The notes under the pieces are model-generated. The model was not told the DNA's origin and ran no database searches. It worked only from the letters and a program-made list of their open reading frames with translations. Below, in pieces: positions 1-9,102 of a stretch of DNA of 64,000 nt. The DNA is taken from assembly GCA_021405325.1 (NCBI GenBank), contig QWII01000025.1, positions 117,728-181,727 of the forward strand, in the 5' to 3' direction. A program made the translations under genes and the position numbers. Positions within the stretch are counted from its first letter, which is position 1. Every line of letters starts with the position of its first letter. Source of the stretch: Caldilinea sp. CFX5. GTDB taxonomy: Bacteria; Chloroflexota; Anaerolineae; Caldilineales; Caldilineaceae.

Positions 1-60
1 CCGGCGGGGCGTTCTGCTCTTGCAAGCGCAATTGTTGTCATAAGTTACCCCTATGCTTGT

Positions 61-137
61 TACGAGTTACGAATTACGAGTTACGAGTTACGAGTGTGAT
101 TACTGTATGCCTCGTAACTCGTAATTCGTAACTCGTA
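61..137. repeat. gene-end hairpin, TTACGAG units
   Basis: Perfect 27-bp inverted arms (61-87 and 111-137) around a 23-nt loop. Each arm is a short tandem iteration of TTACGAG/TTACGAA. It begins 6 nt beyond the stop codon of the minus-strand sulfate-binding protein gene. There is no T-tract, so it is not a textbook intrinsic terminator, but the position suggests a transcript end or RNA-stabilising hairpin. Confidence 0.85.
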
Positions 138-142
138 TATTC

Positions 143-1216
143 TCACTGCCCCGCTGTTTGCGCTTCAGCGACGGCCTTGCTAAAGATGCCGTCGGTTTCA
201 TGAAAGAACTGTGGAGTGGCCGCGGCCCAGCCACCGAAGTAGTCGATGGTGAATTGGTCGGTCAGGGCGGGGTATTGGGCGGCGGTGGCGATGGCGACAT
301 CGGCGTCAACCGAGCGCAAGCCATGCTTGGCAAAAATTTCCTGCGCCTCTTTGGTCAGGAGGAAGGCGACAAAGGCTTCGGCCACTTCACGGGTGCCATG
401 TTTATCGACATAAGTATCCACCACGGCAATCGGGTTCTCAATCAAGATCGACGAGCGGGGCAACACCATGTCATAGTCTTGACCGCCTTGTTGCGCAACC
501 AGCACTTCGTTTTCGTAGGTAATGGCCACATCGCCGACGCCCTGTTCAAAGTTGGTGATGCTTTCGCGCGCACCCTTGTCCATGACGGTCACATTTTTGA
601 GGACACTGAGTAGAAACGCCTGCGCCGCCGCGTCATCATCCTTGGCGACGCCATCCACAAAGCCCCGTTTGGCTGCGCCATAGAGCGAAAGGATATTCCA
701 CATTGCGCCGCCGCTGGTCTTCGGGTTGGGCGTGAGGATTTCCACTCCTGGCTTGGCCAGATCAGCCCAATCCTGGATGCCTTTGGGGTTGCCCTTGCGC
801 ACGGCAAAGGCGACCACCGACTGGCTCACCATGCCCTTGGTCGGGCCGCTCTTCCAGTCATGGGTGATGAGGCCGGCGTTGACAATGCGGGTAATGTCCG
901 CTTCCAGCGAGAGCGCCACGACATCGGCTTCAAAGCCTTCTACCACCGCCCGCGATTGTGCGCCCGAAGCCAGATAGGATTCTTCAAAGACTACCTCCTG
1001 GCCGGTCTGCTCCTTCCACTGCGCCTGGAAGATCGGGATCAACTCGGCGTAGGCTTCCCGCGGCGTGGTATAAGCGCCCAGGGTGATGGTCAGTGGGTTG
1101 CCGGTTGCGCCGGGGCTGGCTGCACCGGTCGCGCTGTTGTTGGCTGGCGCACCACAGGCCGCCAACAAGCTTAACACGACAACCAGGAGCATGAATTTGG
1201 TAACTTTCGTCAACAT
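143..1216 (-). CDS. sbp: sulfate/thiosulfate ABC transporter substrate-binding lipoprotein
   Basis: Extracytoplasmic receptor that would bind sulfate (or thiosulfate) and hand it to a CysTWA-type importer. The chosen ATG at 1216 is preceded by GAAAGAGAG and gives a leader MLTKVTKFMLLVVVLSLLAA followed by Cys, a classical lipobox, so the mature protein should be a membrane-anchored lipoprotein. A longer frame starts at 1249 but would put 11 charged residues before the signal. The mature part has the family pattern LGAYTTPREAYAELIP, a DVVALSLEADI segment and the NPKTSGGAMWN ligand-binding stretch; its length (about 357 residues) is normal. It lies downstream of the ATPase gene on the same strand, separated by a long palindrome. 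Permease genes are absent here and would be expected to the left. Family assignment is firm; the exact anion is inferred. Confidence 0.9.
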   Translation of the reverse strand: MLTKVTKFMLLVVVLSLLAACGAPANNSATGAASPGATGNPLTITLGAYTTPREAYAELIPIFQAQWKEQTGQEVVFEESYLASGAQSRAVVEGFEADVVALSLEADITRIVNAGLITHDWKSGPTKGMVSQSVVAFAVRKGNPKGIQDWADLAKPGVEILTPNPKTSGGAMWNILSLYGAAKRGFVDGVAKDDDAAAQAFLLSVLKNVTVMDKGARESITNFEQGVGDVAITYENEVLVAQQGGQDYDMVLPRSSILIENPIAVVDTYVDKHGTREVAEAFVAFLLTKEAQEIFAKHGLRSVDADVAIATAAQYPALTDQFTIDYFGGWAAATPQFFHETDGIFSKAVAEAQTAGQ

Positions 1217-1252
1217 TTGCGACTCTCTTTCTTTGATCGTAACTACCAAGGC

Positions 1253-1325
1253 ACCCCCTCCTAACCTCCCCCTGATAAGGGGAGGAACAGTTCCTCCCCT
1301 TATCAGGGGGAGGTTAGGAGGGGGT
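1253..1325. repeat. long perfect palindrome between sulfate transporter genes
   Basis: Two 36-bp arms (1253-1288, 1290-1325) that are reverse complements around a single A at 1289, made of CCTCC/CCCCCTGATAAGGGG blocks. It starts 12 nt after the stop of the ATPase gene and lies before the binding-protein start. It may attenuate downstream transcription and account for separate expression levels, or be a small mobile palindrome. Confidence 0.85.
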
Positions 1326-1337
1326 TAGTCGTTGGTT

Positions 1338-3269
1338 TTAGACAATCTCTTTGCGGGCTGGCATGCGTCCTGATAAGGGCGTCCAGAGGGCGCTGACACC
1401 GCCACGCGTCGGTGTGCGTACAATCAGGATCGGACAGGTGTTGATCGTGCGCACCAGTTGGCCGACCAGGCCGCCCAGCACAATCTTGCCGTCGGCGTCG
1501 GGCAGGGGCGCGCCCAAGACCAGCAGGTCATGAGCGCCGGCTTTGATTTCATCCAGAATCGTCTCGCGTACGCGGCCTACCCGCACCTGTTTGCTGGCGG
1601 CGACGCCGATAGCATCCAGCGTTTCGACTCCTTTGCCCAGGAAGCGATGTACGCGCTCTTGTGTCTCCGGCGTATCGTGCGCTTCGGGTAGGATCGATAA
1701 GAGCTTGACCGTCGCCCCCAAATGGCGCACCAGACGCCCCGTAAAGAGGACATCCTCTTTCCCCGGCTCGCCGCTGGCGACACAGACCAGCGCCCGTTGT
1801 GGCGTCGATTGTGAACAAGGGACCAGGAGCAAGTTATGGTCACCGCTCTGCAAAATCTGTTCGGCCAACGCCACGCTATCGGCGCCGCCCATGCCCAGCA
1901 CCACCAGGTCATAGGGATGGCGTTCGGCCTCTTCGCTGATGCTCTCGTCGGGCGCTTCGGTTGTGGTCAAGGTTTCCAGCGCCGCCAACCCGCTCCCCAT
2001 CTGCTCTTTGGCCTCCTGTAAATGGCGCTGTAACGGTTCGCCGGTCAGGCCATAACCGAGCAGCGTGACCCGTGCATGGGCCAAGCGGGCAATCTGGCTG
2101 GCGACAACCAATGCTGCCTGCGCCGGCGGACCGCCATCGGTGGGCAACAGAAAGCGGAGACCAGGGTGGGTGAGGGCGTGAATCCGGTTGACGCCAACCC
2201 AGACAGTTTGGCCCGGCAACAAAGGGAGTTGGGCCACTTGATCCTGGGTGCGGGTCGCTTCAATGGTAAAGGCGTGGCTGCCATAGGCCACCGGCGGCGC
2301 AATAGCGCGCACACCAGGGATCGGCGGCAGGCTCAAACGTAAACGCTCAAAAGAACCGCCAAAGGTGACCTGCTCCACCGTTGCCTCACCCAGCGGTTGA
2401 CTGCGCAATTCGGTCGGTGCGTGGGCCAGGGCGACATCTTCCGGGCGGAACAGCACCTGCACCCGTTGCGCCGCATCCACCGACCCTGGTTCGTGGCGCA
2501 TGGGGAAATGGTGCGGCCCGACCTGGACACCGCTGTGCGTAGCCTGCCCCACCCAGAGATTGGCTGTTCCCAAAAAGGTGGCGACAAACTCGGTCTGCGG
2601 CTGCTGATAAAGCACCTCCGGCAACCCCACTTCGAGCAAGCGGCCAAAGCTCATCACCCCCAGGCGGTCGGCCAGTTCAAAGGCTTCTTCCTGGTCATGG
2701 GTGACGAGGATCGAGGTGACGCCCAGTTCGCGCTGGATTGCCTTTAAGGTGCGGCGCAATTCGACACGAATCTTGGCATCGAGCGCACCCAATGGTTCAT
2801 CGAGCAAGAGGACATCCGGCTTGTGGGCCAGCGCACGAGCCAACGCCACCCGCTGTTGTTGACCACCGGAAATCTGGCGCGGCATCCGTCCCCCCAGCCC
2901 GGCCAGCCCCACCAGTTCGAGCAATTCATCGCGCCGTTTGCGTCGTTGCGCCGCCGCCACTTTGCGCACGCGCAGGCCAAATTCAATGTTGTCGGCCACG
3001 GTCATGTGCTGAAAGAGGGCATAGTTCTGGAAGACGTAACCGACATTGCGCTCTTGGGTGGGTAAGTGGCTGACATCGCGGCCATGCAGCAAAACCCGCC
3101 CTTCATCAATGTCCGTCAGCCCGGCGATCATGCTGAGGACGGTGGTCTTGCCGCTGCCGCTGGAGCCGAGGAGGACAAAAAACTCACCATCGGCAATTTC
3201 GAGCGAAACGTCGTTGACCACTGGGTGGTCGTCGTAGCGTTTCGTCAATTGTTGTAAAAGAATAGACAT
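1338..3269 (-). CDS. cysA: sulfate-type ABC transporter ATPase fused to tandem universal stress protein domains
   Basis: Cytoplasmic ATPase expected to power sulfate import. Residues 1-235 form a CysA/PotA-type nucleotide-binding domain: Walker A GSSGSGKT (35-42), Q-loop FQNYALF, signature ISGGQQQR (133-140), Walker B VLLLLDEP ending at 159, D-loop and H-loop (VTHDQEEA). Residues of about 240-370 look like a TOBE regulatory domain. The remaining 270 or so residues are not part of normal CysA (about 350 aa): they form two successive UspA-like alpha/beta units, with VVLGMGG in the first and LLVLGAPLPDADGK and a CPILIVRTP end in the second. ATG at 3269 has GAGGAG 8 nt upstream. The fusion suggests import is tuned by a nucleotide- or stress-sensing module. 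The cysA symbol refers only to the N-terminal domain; another oxyanion is possible. Confidence 0.88.
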   Translation of the reverse strand: MSILLQQLTKRYDDHPVVNDVSLEIADGEFFVLLGSSGSGKTTVLSMIAGLTDIDEGRVLLHGRDVSHLPTQERNVGYVFQNYALFQHMTVADNIEFGLRVRKVAAAQRRKRRDELLELVGLAGLGGRMPRQISGGQQQRVALARALAHKPDVLLLDEPLGALDAKIRVELRRTLKAIQRELGVTSILVTHDQEEAFELADRLGVMSFGRLLEVGLPEVLYQQPQTEFVATFLGTANLWVGQATHSGVQVGPHHFPMRHEPGSVDAAQRVQVLFRPEDVALAHAPTELRSQPLGEATVEQVTFGGSFERLRLSLPPIPGVRAIAPPVAYGSHAFTIEATRTQDQVAQLPLLPGQTVWVGVNRIHALTHPGLRFLLPTDGGPPAQAALVVASQIARLAHARVTLLGYGLTGEPLQRHLQEAKEQMGSGLAALETLTTTEAPDESISEEAERHPYDLVVLGMGGADSVALAEQILQSGDHNLLLVPCSQSTPQRALVCVASGEPGKEDVLFTGRLVRHLGATVKLLSILPEAHDTPETQERVHRFLGKGVETLDAIGVAASKQVRVGRVRETILDEIKAGAHDLLVLGAPLPDADGKIVLGGLVGQLVRTINTCPILIVRTPTRGGVSALWTPLSGRMPARKEIV

Positions 3270-3424
3270 CGTGTTCGCTCCTCTGCGTTTGCTCGGACTG
3301 CTGCCATTTGTTTAACGAAGAGTAAGCAATGGTGGTCACAGCGGCGGTAACGGGTGGGTAACAAAGGGGTAACAATATCGAAGATTACACTGTACAACCA
3401 CGCAAAACAACCACCAAATAGGTT

Positions 3425-3453
3425 TTGCAGGATCGCCTTCTGACCTGTATAAT
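3425..3453 (+). promoter_or_regulatory. sigma-70-type promoter for the DUF4258/MqsA-like module
   Basis: TTGCAG at 3425-3430 and a perfect TATAAT at 3448-3453 with a 17-nt spacer. Transcription would begin near 3460, just before the small toxin-antitoxin-like operon. Confidence 0.7.
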
Positions 3454-3512
3454 CACGCTATCAGAATTGCCTTCCCATGAGGCGCATAAACGCCTACTTT
3501 TGTAAACGATCT

Positions 3513-3809
3513 ATGCCGAGATACACGATTGCACATATCCGAGAAAGAATTCGCCGTCAACAATACGATATGACCTTTCACGCCGTTGAAGAAATGGCAG
3601 AAGATAACCTAGACATTGAAGATCTTGAATATTCTATTCTGAACGGGTCAATCGCACGCATTGATCGAGGCGATCCAAGAGGAACGAAGTATGTAGTCGA
3701 AGGCGTAGCAGTTGATCAAATTACACCTGTTGGCAGTGCGGGCCGCTTTGTCAGTCCGGAACGATATTTGATTATCACTGTCTATGAAGTTACCAAATCA
3801 GATGAATAA
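3513..3809 (+). CDS. DUF4258 domain protein, probable toxin partner
   Basis: Small protein with the DUF4258 layout: an N-terminal helix (IAHIRERIRRQQYDMTFHAVEEMAEDNLDIEDLEYSIL) with the conserved His followed by an Asp-rich turn, then beta strands (GTKYVVEGVAV, RYLIITVYEV). DUF4258 proteins are compact relatives of RelE/MqsR-like folds and are often paired with YgiT/MqsA-type zinc-finger proteins, as here. The start at 3513 matches the usual short N-terminus; the frame is open to an ATG at 3477, and neither has a clear ribosome site. It overlaps the next gene by 8 nt, implying translational coupling. Toxicity is inferred from context and not shown by catalytic residues. Confidence 0.75.
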   Translation: MPRYTIAHIRERIRRQQYDMTFHAVEEMAEDNLDIEDLEYSILNGSIARIDRGDPRGTKYVVEGVAVDQITPVGSAGRFVSPERYLIITVYEVTKSDE

Positions 3810-4095
3810 AACACAACCAACTCAATCCTTGTACGGCTACCCTTGTGAACATTGTGATGGCACTGTCCAACCGCGTGTCGTCGAACGAGAAGCATTCAAG
3901 CACAAAAAAGGCTTTGTCATTCTAGGTAATGTGGTTATTGGCGTTTGTGACAGTTGTGGGAGCCGCTATTATTCGGCAGAGATTTTACACACCGTCCACG
4001 AAATTGCGACCGGCAAGCGCCAACCGGAGCGGACAGAAAGTATTCCGGTACTGACACTCGCTCCCAATAACATGGCACTCGTTCCGGCCAGTTGA
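3802..4095 (+). CDS. YgiT-type zinc-finger protein, MqsA-like antitoxin N-domain
   Basis: About 97 residues with two CxxC pairs (CEHCDG and CDSCGS) that should bind one zinc, separated by the strand-rich segment VVEREAFKHKKGFVILGNVVIGVC, followed by YYSAEILHTVHEIATG. This is the pattern of YgiT-type zinc fingers found at the N-terminus of MqsA antitoxins. The C-terminal DNA-binding HTH of full MqsA is missing, so this is the short form commonly coupled to DUF4258 genes. ATG 3802 overlaps the end of the upstream frame; an ATG at 3784 in the same frame is possible. Autoregulation is unproven because no HTH is present. Confidence 0.8.
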   Translation: MNKTQPTQSLYGYPCEHCDGTVQPRVVEREAFKHKKGFVILGNVVIGVCDSCGSRYYSAEILHTVHEIATGKRQPERTESIPVLTLAPNNMALVPAS

Positions 4096-4184
4096 TCTCA
4101 TCCGCTTGTTTCCATGCACACAACCGCTGCCGGAGCCGGTTCGCAAGATTGTTGCTTACTCCTACCATAATCGGATCAGGGCTG

Positions 4185-4862
4185 TTACCTGGCAAGAGCA
4201 GCTAGGGTATAGCCAACGTTTGGAATTGTCTCGATAAGTGGCTGCGCTGCACCGGCTTCTAGCTTGGTGCGCAGCCGGTAGACCAACTGCTTGAGCATCG
4301 CCCGGTCGCCGCCATCGGCCCCCCAGACGGCGGTGATCAGTTGTTCGCTGGTCAAGACCTGGCCGGCGTTGAGCATAAGCATTTCCAACAGCCGCACTTC
4401 CAGTTGCGTCAGCCGTAGGGGAGGCGCGTCGGGGCGTTGCACTTCGTTGCGGCTACGATCCAGGGTCAGGTTACCAACGGTCAACACACTGGGCGTCTCG
4501 ACCACGCCGGCGCGGCGCAACACAGCCCGCACCCGCGCCACCAGTTGGCTGGGGCTAAAGGGTTTGACGATGTAGTCATCCGCGCCCAGTTCCAACCCCT
4601 TCACCACTGCTTCGTCCCCGCTGCGCACACTGAGCATGATAATCGGCGTCTTGTTCACCATGCGTATGCGCCGGCAGACATCTAGCCCATCCAACTTGGG
4701 CAGATTCAGATCCAGCACGAGCAGATCGGGCCGCTGCTGCTCCCAGGTCGCCAACGCCGCCACGCCATCGTAGGCGGTCAGAATCTCAAACCCAGCGCGC
4801 CGCAAAGTAAAAGCAATCACATCCGACAATGACAGATCGTCCTCCACTACCAAAATCTTCAT
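4185..4862 (-). CDS. OmpR/PhoB-family response regulator
   Basis: DNA-binding response regulator of 225 residues. The receiver domain (1-120) has the acidic pair EDD at 7-9, phosphoacceptor Asp51 in LLVLDLNLP, and Lys100 in DDYIVKPF. The C-terminal winged helix (about 130-222) shows [26 protein letters not shown] and the wing segment [20 protein letters not shown]. Its ATG overlaps the stop codon of the sensor kinase gene as ATGA, so the two are cotranscribed and translationally coupled. Target genes are unknown; neither neighbouring module obviously carries its binding sites. Confidence 0.95.
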   Translation of the reverse strand: MKILVVEDDLSLSDVIAFTLRRAGFEILTAYDGVAALATWEQQRPDLLVLDLNLPKLDGLDVCRRIRMVNKTPIIMLSVRSGDEAVVKGLELGADDYIVKPFSPSQLVARVRAVLRRAGVVETPSVLTVGNLTLDRSRNEVQRPDAPPLRLTQLEVRLLEMLMLNAGQVLTSEQLITAVWGADGGDRAMLKQLVYRLRTKLEAGAAQPLIETIPNVGYTLAALAR

Positions 4863-7009
4863 GAGTCCGCAGTCTCCAGTCCGTAGTCCGTAGTCCTCAG
4901 TCTCTCGTCGCCATCAGGCCCCAGCGGCAAGGTAAACCAAAAGAGTGAACCGCCGCCCGGTCGATCCTCAATACCGACTGCGCCGCCGTGGGCTTCAATC
5001 GTAGTCTTGACGACATACAGTCCCAGCCCGATCCCGTATTCCTCGTTATCTTGTATATCCAAGCGCACATAGCGCCGGAAGAGGTTCAAGCGGTCATGGG
5101 GCGGGATGCCGGGGCCACGGTCGGCGACGGCAACGCGCAACCAGTCATCCGCGGCGTTGACCGACAATTCAATGGGACCGCCAAGGGGGCTGTATTTGCT
5201 GGCATTGACCAATAGATTGACCAACACTTGGGTCAGCCGCCCTTTGTCGGCGGCAATGTTTGCGGGCGCGGCGCTATCCAACCAGTGGTCATCAGCATTC
5301 ATTGCAAAGCTTTGGCGGCGGCGGTCAAAGAGCGGTTGCACCAGCCGCAGGGCATCCTCCACCACATGCAGCAACGCAATCGCCTGTTTGCGAATCACAA
5401 AGCGACCGGCTTCGACGCTGCTGCTCTGCAACAAATTGTCGATCAGGTTCTGCAAACTGAGCAGACTCAAATGCGCCGGTTTCAACACTTCGCGCACCTC
5501 CTCGACCGAATACTCCTCGTTGTGGTCAAGCAGCAACTCCAGCGAGGCATTGAGGGTGCTTAACGGCGTCTTGAACTCATGGGAAATGTTGGCGAGAAAA
5601 TAAGAACGCAGGTTGCGCAACGCTTCCTCATGGGTGACATCGCGCAGCACTAAGGCGACTTGAGCGGTCTTCTCGTTGGGTGGCGCAAGACGCGCACCCG
5701 TCACGGACAATGAAATCGCTTTGCCGCTGCGGGTGTAAACATCAATCAAGCGCTTGTCCCCCGGCTGTGGGATCTGACTCAGGAAGGATTTTTCTTCTGC
5801 ACCACTACTAGGAAAAAGCGTTTCAACGGATTGACCGACCGCTTCGTCACTACGCCAGCCGGTCAACGCTTCTGCGCCGTGACTCAGAAAGGTCACATAG
5901 CCTTTGGCGTCAAAAGTCACCACCCCTTCGACAATCGACTGAATGAGATTGTTCAGCCAGTCATGCGCTTGGGCGCGTTCATCTAGCGCCCGCAACATGC
6001 TGGCCTGGCTACGAATCAACGCAGTGGAAAGCGTCGCCACTTCACTGGGATTGGCGACGGCGGGAATGGGCGCAACAAAATCGCCACGGCTGATCCGCTC
6101 GGCCACCTGGGTCAACTCAGCCAGCGGCTGGGTCAAGCGGCGGACATACCAGGTAGATAACGCCACGCCAAGCAGCGCGACAAGACCAGTGCTGGTCACG
6201 AGAATGGCAAAGGCTCGGTTTTCGGTGGCAATTAATTCATCGACCGGCAGGGCGACTTCCAGATGAAAGTGGGGAAGAGATGGCGACGGCGCTAAGGTCG
6301 AATAGGCCGCATAATAGTGCTGACCGGCGTAATCCAGCGGCGCGGTCACAGTGGCAGGGCTGGCCGTCGCCTGACCCGCCGCCAACGATCGTGGCAATGG
6401 CGCGCCAACCACCGCCGCCGTCATGCTACTGGCGATTCGTTGATTGGCTAACAGAATACTCTGTTCTGCGCCGGTGCTGGCGGCCAGATAGTCCAAGAAC
6501 GCTTGATCAAGCCAGATGCCGGCGGTGGCAATGCCCAAAACGCCGCCGCTATCATTTGCCACCGGCTGGCTCACCACAATGGCGGGCTGGTCGCCAATGC
6601 GCATATACTGCGGTGGCATAACCGCCGGACAACGATCCAGCAACGGGTCGCCGACCACACGCACGCCGGTTGCATCGCAGAAGAGCAACAGATCCATGTT
6701 GCTGCGCGCCTGGAACGCAGCCATAAACGGTTCCAACTCGTCGATGACCCCGGCTTGGGCCAGACGCCGCAAGGTTGGCCGTTCAGCAAAAAGGCTCGTC
6801 AGGTCACTCAGACGATTTTGTTCGGCCAGCAGCAGCGATTGGGTCGCCTGTTGGGCATTTTCCACATGGGACCACGCCTGCCGTTCCAGTTGGTTGCGCG
6901 TGATCCAATAGGCCGGCGCGCCGGCGCTGATCGTGCTGGCAAAAATCAAAATGACACAGCCGGTAATCAAATAGGTAGCAAAACGCTGACGTGGCAAAGG
7001 CAAACCCAC
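4859..7009 (-). CDS. membrane sensor histidine kinase (extracytoplasmic sensor, HAMP, PAS, HisKA, HATPase)
   Basis: Partner of the adjacent response regulator. Order: first membrane helix about 12-35, a periplasmic/extracellular Cache-like sensor of about 220 residues, second helix about 258-283, HAMP to about 335, a PAS domain ([26 protein letters not shown] region), HisKA with phospho-acceptor His477 in [10 protein letters not shown], and an HATPase domain with N-box [10 protein letters not shown]1 DRGPGIPP and G2 [12 protein letters not shown] at 7009 lies directly inside the AAGGAGTG sequence, so TTG at 7003, five nt after AAGGAG, may be the true start. The last 13 or so residues after FWFTLPL are encoded by a repeated GGACTAC-type tract and are probably a repeat-derived extension. 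The signal sensed is unknown. Confidence 0.93.
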   Translation of the reverse strand: MGLPLPRQRFATYLITGCVILIFASTISAGAPAYWITRNQLERQAWSHVENAQQATQSLLLAEQNRLSDLTSLFAERPTLRRLAQAGVIDELEPFMAAFQARSNMDLLLFCDATGVRVVGDPLLDRCPAVMPPQYMRIGDQPAIVVSQPVANDSGGVLGIATAGIWLDQAFLDYLAASTGAEQSILLANQRIASSMTAAVVGAPLPRSLAAGQATASPATVTAPLDYAGQHYYAAYSTLAPSPSLPHFHLEVALPVDELIATENRAFAILVTSTGLVALLGVALSTWYVRRLTQPLAELTQVAERISRGDFVAPIPAVANPSEVATLSTALIRSQASMLRALDERAQAHDWLNNLIQSIVEGVVTFDAKGYVTFLSHGAEALTGWRSDEAVGQSVETLFPSSGAEEKSFLSQIPQPGDKRLIDVYTRSGKAISLSVTGARLAPPNEKTAQVALVLRDVTHEEALRNLRSYFLANISHEFKTPLSTLNASLELLLDHNEEYSVEEVREVLKPAHLSLLSLQNLIDNLLQSSSVEAGRFVIRKQAIALLHVVEDALRLVQPLFDRRRQSFAMNADDHWLDSAAPANIAADKGRLTQVLVNLLVNASKYSPLGGPIELSVNAADDWLRVAVADRGPGIPPHDRLNLFRRYVRLDIQDNEEYGIGLGLYVVKTTIEAHGGAVGIEDRPGGGSLFWFTLPLGPDGDERLRTTDYGLETADS
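4863..4900. repeat. iterated GACTACG-type tract encoding the kinase tail
   Basis: On the minus strand, overlapping units of GGACTACGGACTGGAGACT occupy the end of the histidine kinase gene. The unit resembles the ACTACGCG tract at 34513-34606. It supplies the last codons and stop region of the kinase, another case of an iterated tract sitting at a gene end. Confidence 0.6.
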
Positions 7010-7226
7010 TCCTTGATCAAATCATGACAACACGCTTCCGCTTTTGTAAATCTACTGCGCTCACCCGCTTGTGTCAATTCAGCCATAGTGGCGAAACGGC
7101 GGCTGTCCAACCTGTGTCCACTGGTAGCGGTACCGTTTACTGATGTTGTTACCACTTTGTTACCAGCTTATCACCGCGCTGTTACACAACTAGTGAATGG
7201 TTGACTCTACCTGTTACAACAGTTTG

Positions 7227-7235
7227 TGGTATACT
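7227..7235 (+). promoter_or_regulatory. extended -10 element just upstream of the Rpn-like gene
   Basis: TGGTATACT (TG-N-TATACT) at 7227-7235 with no convincing -35. A start about 7 nt downstream would be near 7242, adjacent to the ATG at 7243, which would give a nearly leaderless mRNA; no Shine-Dalgarno sequence is visible there. Confidence 0.45.
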
Positions 7236-7242
7236 ATCAACT

Positions 7243-8337
7243 ATGGCAAACGAACCGATCAATCCGCATGACGCTTTTTTCAAACAATACTTAAGTCACC
7301 CACAGGTGGCGACCGATTTTCTGCGCCATCATCTACCGGCGGCAGTTGTGCAACAGGTTGATTTGGCCCACTTGCACCTGGTAAAAGATTCTTTTATTGA
7401 TGAACGGCTGCGCGGTCACTTTAGCGATCTGATCTATCGCACCCAGACCAAAGACCAAACACCGTTGGCGCTGGCTTTGCTCTTTGAACACAAAAGTTAC
7501 CCCGATGAGTGGGTTGATTTTCAAATGTTGCGGTATCAAGTCCAGTTCTGGCAACAGGAGTTGGATGCAATCATCGCCGAGCGCGCCAAAGCCGAAAACC
7601 CGCGCGACCTGCCCAAACGTCGCCAGACGCCGATTCTGGTTTTGCTGGTCTATCATGGCAAAGACGAGTGGAAAATTTCGCTGCGCTTTGCTCGTCACCT
7701 AGCCGGGTTGAGCGACCCCGAATCCGACCTGTCTAAAGCGCTGGCCCCCTACATCCCGGACTTCCAGCCCCACTTTGTCAATCTCACCGCCATGAGCGAT
7801 GAAGAGATTCGCGGCGAGATTATGACCCGTCTCTTTATCCTTGTCTTGAAACATATTTTTGAGCAAGGTCTGGGGGGACGGTTGCCTGAGATTCTAGGGA
7901 TGGTCGCTGACGTACTGAATCAACCTAGCGGGATGGAGATGGTTGTTGCCTTGTTACGCTATCTGAGCCGGGCTGGCATCAAAGTGGACAAAGAAGAAGT
8001 GACTACGAAGTTGGTAGAATTATTGCCTACAGAGGGAGGCGTGCTTATGCAAACGATGGCTGAGGAATGGATCGAAGAAGGCAAAACGCTCGGTTTACGT
8101 GAAGGAGAAAAGCGAGGGGAGATCAAAGTCCTGCGCAAGATGATTCTTCAAATTCTCCAGCGGCGTTTTCCCGACAATGAATTAACTTGGCGGCTCTTTG
8201 AACAGCAGTTAGCATGGGTCAACAATGAAGAGGCTCTAGAGAAGTTAGCTGATAGTGCGTGGGATGTGAAAGTGTTATCAGACTTTTTGGTCAGGCTGCA
8301 ACCATTCTTACCGCCGGGCCATCAGGGTAAACCGTAA
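7243..8337 (+). CDS. Rpn family PD-(D/E)XK nuclease / YhgA-like putative transposase
   Basis: About 364 residues. The N-terminus NPHDAFFKQYLSHPQVATDFL, the central FSDLIYR and the LALLFEHKSYPDEW segment are hallmarks of Rpn/YhgA-like proteins: D in FSDL and the E-x-K in FEHK form a PD-(D/E)XK nuclease core. Relatives in E. coli (RpnA) are DNA endonucleases that stimulate RecA-independent recombination, and many are annotated as transposases without being mobile themselves. The C-terminal third is charged (EEGKTLGLREGEKRGEIKVLRKMILQILQRRF), typical of the family's variable tail. The ATG at 7243 is preferred over a TTG in the same frame at 7201 because it begins MANEPINPHD as in relatives. It lies 27 nt before lutA, so some lutABC transcription may read through from here. 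Confidence 0.88.
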   Translation: MANEPINPHDAFFKQYLSHPQVATDFLRHHLPAAVVQQVDLAHLHLVKDSFIDERLRGHFSDLIYRTQTKDQTPLALALLFEHKSYPDEWVDFQMLRYQVQFWQQELDAIIAERAKAENPRDLPKRRQTPILVLLVYHGKDEWKISLRFARHLAGLSDPESDLSKALAPYIPDFQPHFVNLTAMSDEEIRGEIMTRLFILVLKHIFEQGLGGRLPEILGMVADVLNQPSGMEMVVALLRYLSRAGIKVDKEEVTTKLVELLPTEGGVLMQTMAEEWIEEGKTLGLREGEKRGEIKVLRKMILQILQRRFPDNELTWRLFEQQLAWVNNEEALEKLADSAWDVKVLSDFLVRLQPFLPPGHQGKP

Positions 8338-8364
8338 AACGTCATAACAAAGAAGTAGAATTTG

Positions 8365-9102
8365 ATGCGCATTTCACTTTTTATCACCTGTTTTAATGAC
8401 ACGCTCTTCCCCGACGCCGGTCGCGCCACGGTGAAGCTGTTGGAGCGACTCGGTCACACGGTCGAATTTCGCCGCGAGCAGACCTGTTGCGGCCAGATGC
8501 ACTTTAACACCGGCTATCAACGCGAAGCGATCCCGCTGGTGGAACGCTTTGTCAAGGTCTTTCACGATGCCGACGTGATCGTCGCGCCCTCGGCCTCCTG
8601 TGTCGGTATGGTGCGCGACCTTTACCCGATGGCCGCCGACCTGGCCGCCAATCCCACCCTGACCCGTGATGTCGAGGCGCTGCGACCACGCGTCTTTGAG
8701 TTGACCGAGTTTCTGGTCAAGAAGCTAGGCATCGAAGATGTCGGCGCTTATTTTCCGCATCGGGTGACCTATCATCCAACTTGTCATTCGCTGCGGCTGT
8801 TGCGCGTCGGCGATGCACCGTTGCGATTACTGCGCGCTGTCCGCGGCATCGACTTGGTGACGCTGCCCGACGCCGACCAATGTTGCGGTTTTGGCGGCAC
8901 TTTTGCCGTAAAGAATGCCGACACGTCGATGGCCATGCTGGGCGACAAGCTGCGCGCCGTCCGTGAGACGCGAGCCGAAGTCTGTGTCGCCGCCGACAAC
9001 TCTTGTTTAATGCACATTGGCGGGGCGCTGCACCGGCAACGGGCCGGCGTGCGCACCATGCACATTGCCGAAATTCTCGCTACCACCGAGAGGGGCGTAT
9101 GA
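8365..9102 (+). CDS. lutA: L-lactate utilisation protein LutA (Fe-S oxidoreductase subunit)
   Basis: First gene of a complete lutABC operon, encoding the cysteine-rich CCG-domain subunit of the LldEFG/LutABC L-lactate dehydrogenase complex, which oxidises lactate to pyruvate in the cytoplasm. Two CCG motifs are visible, CCGQMHFNTGY (41-43) and CCGFGGTF (about 173-175), which in the family bind an unusual iron-sulfur cluster or mediate electron transfer. Its length of 245 residues is standard. ATG at 8365 is preferred over the preceding TTG. It overlaps lutB by the ATGA tetranucleotide. Confidence 0.95.
   Translation: MRISLFITCFNDTLFPDAGRATVKLLERLGHTVEFRREQTCCGQMHFNTGYQREAIPLVERFVKVFHDADVIVAPSASCVGMVRDLYPMAADLAANPTLTRDVEALRPRVFELTEFLVKKLGIEDVGAYFPHRVTYHPTCHSLRLLRVGDAPLRLLRAVRGIDLVTLPDADQCCGFGGTFAVKNADTSMAMLGDKLRAVRETRAEVCVAADNSCLMHIGGALHRQRAGVRTMHIAEILATTERGV

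Noticed and set aside
3935..4195. Minus-strand 86-codon frame
   Set aside because: Mostly antisense to the zinc-finger gene and without motifs or ribosome site.
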